DNA from: Lachnospiraceae bacterium
Lineage (GTDB): Bacteria; Bacillota_A; Clostridia; Lachnospirales; Lachnospiraceae
Reading direction: 5' to 3'
Assembly (NCBI GenBank): GCA_017540915.1
Contig: JAFYAD010000038.1
Span: 1 to 7,765 of the forward strand
Length of the DNA stretch: 7,765 nucleotides
Positions 5,084 to 7,765 of the stretch are shown one piece after another. Position numbers and translations under genes: made by a program. The notes below the pieces were generated by a model, which had not been told where the DNA came from, did not search any database, and saw only the letters and a program-made list of their open reading frames with translations. How positions within the stretch are numbered: position 1 is the first letter of the stretch; each line of letters starts with the position of its first letter.

Positions 5084-6640
5084 ATGAGAAAAGTGCTTAT
5101 AGCGGACGATGAGCCCATCATCCGCGAGGGCTTAAAACATATCATAGACTGGGAAGAACAGGGTTTCGAGATAGTGGGGGAAAGTGCTACCGGATCTGCC
5201 ACCTGTAAGAGCATTATGAGCCTGTCACCGGATCTTGTCATGATGGATATCAGGATGCCGGGCATGACGGGACTTGATGTTTTGAATAAGGTCAGATCTG
5301 AAGGGTATGAGGGCGAAGTCATAATCTTAAGCGGATTCTCGGATTTCTCCTATGCCAGGGAAGCTATCAGCCTTGGAGTATCCTCTTATCTCACAAAGCC
5401 TGTGGATGAGGATGAGCTTTTGAGTGCCCTGAAGGTTATCTCGGAGAAGCTTGATTTGAAAGAGCGCTCCGAGTCCGACCAGAATCTTTTTTACGAAAAA
5501 ATACGTAACAATATCGTAACCGATCTTTTGCTGGGGCAGGCAGATACAGACTCCTTCGACCCGCAGAAATACGGGCTGAACGCTCATGTTTTCATGGTGG
5601 CGATATATGAGAAGTTCAACATAAAATCAAAGGAAAAGGGCTACAGCTTCTCGGAACTTTTGTCCATGAGCGGTCTTGATCCGGAAACCTTTGATCATGT
5701 CAATATCGCACATGAGGATGTGATCCTGCTGAAGGGCGAGATAGCTGTCAGGAGGTTCAACGATTTTCTGCAGAGATACGAACAGGACAATAAACCCCAG
5801 AAAGATTCACCATTGGATTCCCTGTTTATAGCATACGGGCAGACCGTATCTTCCCCGGAGACCATAGCCTACTCATATCAGGAGGCTTCGGGCTACATGC
5901 GCAGGCGATTTTTCTGCGATCAGGGACAGCATACCTTCGGACCCATGCAGAACAGCCCGGACAATCTGGAATCGGTGATAAACGATGATTTTATGCACTC
6001 AAATGCCGATAAACTGGTTGGCTACATCCAGTCTTTTAACAGAAATCAGATCGCAGAGACCCTGACACGGCTGAAAGACAAGCTTTATTACTCGTCGGAT
6101 GATATAGAGGAGATCCGTCTTTTCCTGGCGGACATGTTTTTATCCGTAAAAGAGGAGCTGAACCGCATCTATCCCAAGAGCAATCTTCCCTTTCCGGGCA
6201 ACAGTGACATCATAAGATTCATAAAGGAACAGTTCTATCTTTATGAGGTGCTACTGTTTTTCACGGAGCAGTTCGAGGCGGTCATGTCCTCCATAGGCGG
6301 ATTCTCCAGGGACAGTGTGATGGATGATATACTCAATTACATTGAACACAACTATGCCTCGAATATCACCCTGGAAAATATAGCGCCTCTGTTTGGATAC
6401 AATGCTTCGTACCTTGGCAAGATCTTTTCGAAAAAAGTGGGAGAGAATTTCAACTCCTACCTCGACAAAGTCAGGATACGTAAGGCTAAAGAGTTTTTGT
6501 TAAATGAAGATATAAAAGTTTATGCGGTGGCTGAGAGGGTCGGTTACAAGAATGTGGACTATTTCCATGTCAAATTCAAAAAGCAGATGGGGATGACTCC
6601 GGCAGAGTTCCGCAAGAAAAATCAGAAGGGTCAGGAGTGA
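5084..6640 (+). CDS. YesN-type response regulator, receiver plus AraC-family DNA-binding domain
   Basis: A 518-residue transcription regulator. Residues 1-120 are a receiver domain with acidic pocket D8/D9, phosphoacceptor D55 in LVMMDIRMPGMTG, S83 in ILSGFSDF and K105 in LTKPVDEDEL. Residues about 125-405 form the long middle region usual in YesN-like regulators, with no motif I can assign. Residues about 413-513 form a double helix-turn-helix of the AraC/XylS type, including LENIAPLFGYNASYLGKIFSK and the signature VAERVGYKNVDYFHVKFKKQMGMTPAEF (given here in outline). The start ATG follows GGGAGAG. It sits 11 nt after the hydrolase gene and 1 nt before the Nudix gene, so the three are almost certainly one transcript. 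Such regulators usually pair with a membrane histidine kinase of the YesM type beside a sugar transporter; neither is present here, so the partner is elsewhere or outside the window. Confidence 0.94.
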   Translation: MRKVLIADDEPIIREGLKHIIDWEEQGFEIVGESATGSATCKSIMSLSPDLVMMDIRMPGMTGLDVLNKVRSEGYEGEVIILSGFSDFSYAREAISLGVSSYLTKPVDEDELLSALKVISEKLDLKERSESDQNLFYEKIRNNIVTDLLLGQADTDSFDPQKYGLNAHVFMVAIYEKFNIKSKEKGYSFSELLSMSGLDPETFDHVNIAHEDVILLKGEIAVRRFNDFLQRYEQDNKPQKDSPLDSLFIAYGQTVSSPETIAYSYQEASGYMRRRFFCDQGQHTFGPMQNSPDNLESVINDDFMHSNADKLVGYIQSFNRNQIAETLTRLKDKLYYSSDDIEEIRLFLADMFLSVKEELNRIYPKSNLPFPGNSDIIRFIKEQFYLYEVLLFFTEQFEAVMSSIGGFSRDSVMDDILNYIEHNYASNITLENIAPLFGYNASYLGKIFSKKVGENFNSYLDKVRIRKAKEFLLNEDIKVYAVAERVGYKNVDYFHVKFKKQMGMTPAEFRKKNQKGQE

Positions 6641-6641
6641 C

Positions 6642-7172
6642 ATGAACAATACGAGCGAAAAAAACGAATTATGGGATATATATGATGCAGACAAGAAAGT
6701 CACCGGACGCACGATGGTCAGAAATGATTTCCACATGAAGCCCGGAGATTATCATCTTTCAGTGCTGGCTGTGATAAAAAGAAGCGATGGGAGATTTCTC
6801 ATCACAAAACGTGTCATGACCAAACGCTGGGCTCCCGGTCATTGGGAAGTCAGCGGAGGGGGCTGCATAGCAGGGGAGAGTTCATACGAGGCTGTCTGTC
6901 GTGAAACACTGGAGGAGACAGGACTCGATGTTAAAGACTGTCCGTACAAACTGGCCCTCACATACAAAAGAGACAATCCGGATGAGGGAGACAATTACTT
7001 TGTGGATGTGTATCTTTTCAAAAAAGATTTCGGCGATTCGGATGTGAAGCTTCAGACTGAGGAGACCAGCGGCTATATGGCTGCCACCCTTGATGAGATA
7101 AAAGAGATCGCAGGTAAGGGTGAGTTTTTGCATTACAACAGCATCAGGACTGTTTTTGAAGAGGATATCTGA
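6642..7172 (+). CDS. Nudix hydrolase
   Basis: A 176-residue Nudix protein, probably cleaving a nucleoside diphosphate-linked substrate with Mg2+ or Mn2+. The Nudix box is complete at residues 73-95: G73, E79, then RETLEETGL (87-95), matching GX5EX7REUXEEXGU. The N-terminal ELWDIYDADKKVTGRT and the sequence KRWAPGHWEVSGGG before the box resemble the YfcD / isopentenyl-diphosphate isomerase-like branch, whose bacterial members mostly have unknown substrates. The start ATG lies 1 nt after the regulator's TGA stop, so its translation is probably coupled to that of the regulator; the ribosome binding site (GGGTCAGGAG) falls inside the upstream coding sequence. A role in clearing oxidised nucleotides is conceivable given the nearby OGG1-like gene, but no residue shown here proves it. 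Confidence 0.92.
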   Translation: MNNTSEKNELWDIYDADKKVTGRTMVRNDFHMKPGDYHLSVLAVIKRSDGRFLITKRVMTKRWAPGHWEVSGGGCIAGESSYEAVCRETLEETGLDVKDCPYKLALTYKRDNPDEGDNYFVDVYLFKKDFGDSDVKLQTEETSGYMAATLDEIKEIAGKGEFLHYNSIRTVFEEDI

Positions 7173-7213
7173 CAGGTGAAAGTTTTGGATCCTCCGTTTT
7201 ATTCTGCTTTTAT

Positions 7214-7219
7214 GAGGTG
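7214..7219 (+). promoter_or_regulatory. Ribosome binding site of the serine acetyltransferase gene
   Basis: GAGGTG lies 6 nt before ATG 7226. The 53-nt gap before this gene (7173-7225) contains no hairpin terminator that I can see, so read-through from the Nudix gene is possible. Confidence 0.6.
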
Positions 7220-7225
7220 ATAGCA

Positions 7226-7765
7226 ATGGACAAGAGAGAAACCCTTGCAAAAGTTGTTTCGGAATTGGGTAAAAATATTGAGAATGAGCCGCTATTGGCG
7301 GCACAAAACAAAAAACCGCTGCCTGAGACTGCAGTTGTCAACTCACTGGTCAAGCAGTTCAGACTGCTGCTGTTTCCGGGAGTTTACCAGCGTGACTTCT
7401 GCGACAGGAGCATGCCGGAGACCTTCCTCGGTGAAGTACTGGAGGATGCATTGGGCAAACTCACAGAGCAGATAGCTCTGGCTCTGGATTATGTAAATAC
7501 AGATCCGGATGCCAAAAGCTTCTGCGATATACGGGAGGAGGCACAACAGCTTGCGCTGGCATTCGCCGAAAAGCTTCCGGAGATACAGCTGACACTGCTG
7601 GATGATGTGGAAGCCGGATTTAACGGTGATCCTGCAGCAAAGTCAAAAGAGGAGATAATTTTTTCCTATCCGGGATTTTTTGCAATATACGTTTACAGGA
7701 TAGCCCATGAACTATATAAATTGAATGTACCGTTCATACCCCGTATGATGACTGAGTACGCCCAC
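7226..7765 (+). CDS. Serine O-acetyltransferase, long EpsC type (3' truncated)
   Basis: The frame is open from ATG 7226 to the window edge, giving 180 codons with no stop. Serine acetyltransferase makes O-acetylserine from serine and acetyl-CoA, the first step of cysteine synthesis in the cytosol. The diagnostic part is the end of the N-terminal helical domain: DVEAGFNGDPAAKSKEEIIF from D127, with DPAA at 135-138, then YPGFFAIYVYRIAHEL (148-163) and PRMMTEYAH at the edge. In the family this leads straight into TGIDIHPGA and the left-handed beta-helix of hexapeptide repeats with the active site, all of which lie beyond the window. The roughly 126 residues before D127 mark the long form of the enzyme (about 300 residues in relatives) found in many anaerobes. 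Short CysE proteins lack most of this region. A cysteine synthase gene nearby downstream would be typical but cannot be seen. Confidence 0.88.
   Translation, partial: MDKRETLAKVVSELGKNIENEPLLAAQNKKPLPETAVVNSLVKQFRLLLFPGVYQRDFCDRSMPETFLGEVLEDALGKLTEQIALALDYVNTDPDAKSFCDIREEAQQLALAFAEKLPEIQLTLLDDVEAGFNGDPAAKSKEEIIFSYPGFFAIYVYRIAHELYKLNVPFIPRMMTEYAH

Noticed and set aside
7245..7475. 76-codon + strand reading frame
   Set aside because: It overlaps, in another frame, the open serine acetyltransferase gene starting at 7226, which has family motifs and a ribosome binding site.

Overview
The window reads as a chromosomal stretch of a Gram-positive anaerobe of the class Clostridia, most likely a Lachnospiraceae member of the Butyrivibrio or Pseudobutyrivibrio type. 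This is an inference from gene content: an OGG1-type 8-oxoguanine glycosylase, an Mbeg1-like (DUF2974) hydrolase, a YesN-type AraC response regulator and a long EpsC-type serine acetyltransferase. AGGAGG-like ribosome binding sites, roughly balanced base composition and a palindromic repeat that I recall from Firmicutes genomes also fit. All eight recognised genes lie on the + strand. The first and last are cut by the window edges.

Left part (1-1594): the C-terminal helicase lobe of an SNF2-family ATPase, then a spacer with a double-hairpin interspersed repeat (850-899), then a HAD-superfamily phosphatase/phosphomutase-like gene whose real start is ATG 935.

Middle (1595-1826): a 224-bp non-coding element with perfect 17-bp terminal inverted repeats and an exact 8-bp target-site duplication (TATTATAG). 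The left copy of the duplication contains the HAD stop codon. The interior can fold into a branched structure carrying two copies of one 19-nt hairpin module. This MITE-like (miniature transposable element) insertion is the most unusual object in the window, and nothing in it looks protein-coding.

Right part (1886-7765): a PIN/NYN-like putative nuclease with a charged linker and a C-terminal repeat pair; an OGG1-like DNA glycosylase; an Mbeg1-like serine hydrolase with an acidic decapeptide repeat; a YesN-like response regulator without a visible sensor kinase; a Nudix hydrolase; and the N-terminal 180 codons of a serine O-acetyltransferase. Gaps of 32, 74, 11, 1 and 53 nt suggest that much of this block is co-transcribed, with the hydrolase, regulator and Nudix genes the tightest group. 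DNA repair (glycosylase) and nucleotide clean-up (Nudix) could cooperate, but neither the Nudix substrate nor the signal for the regulator can be read from the sequence. No new multi-gene system is proven here. The structured mobile element and the PIN-like protein architecture are the best leads.
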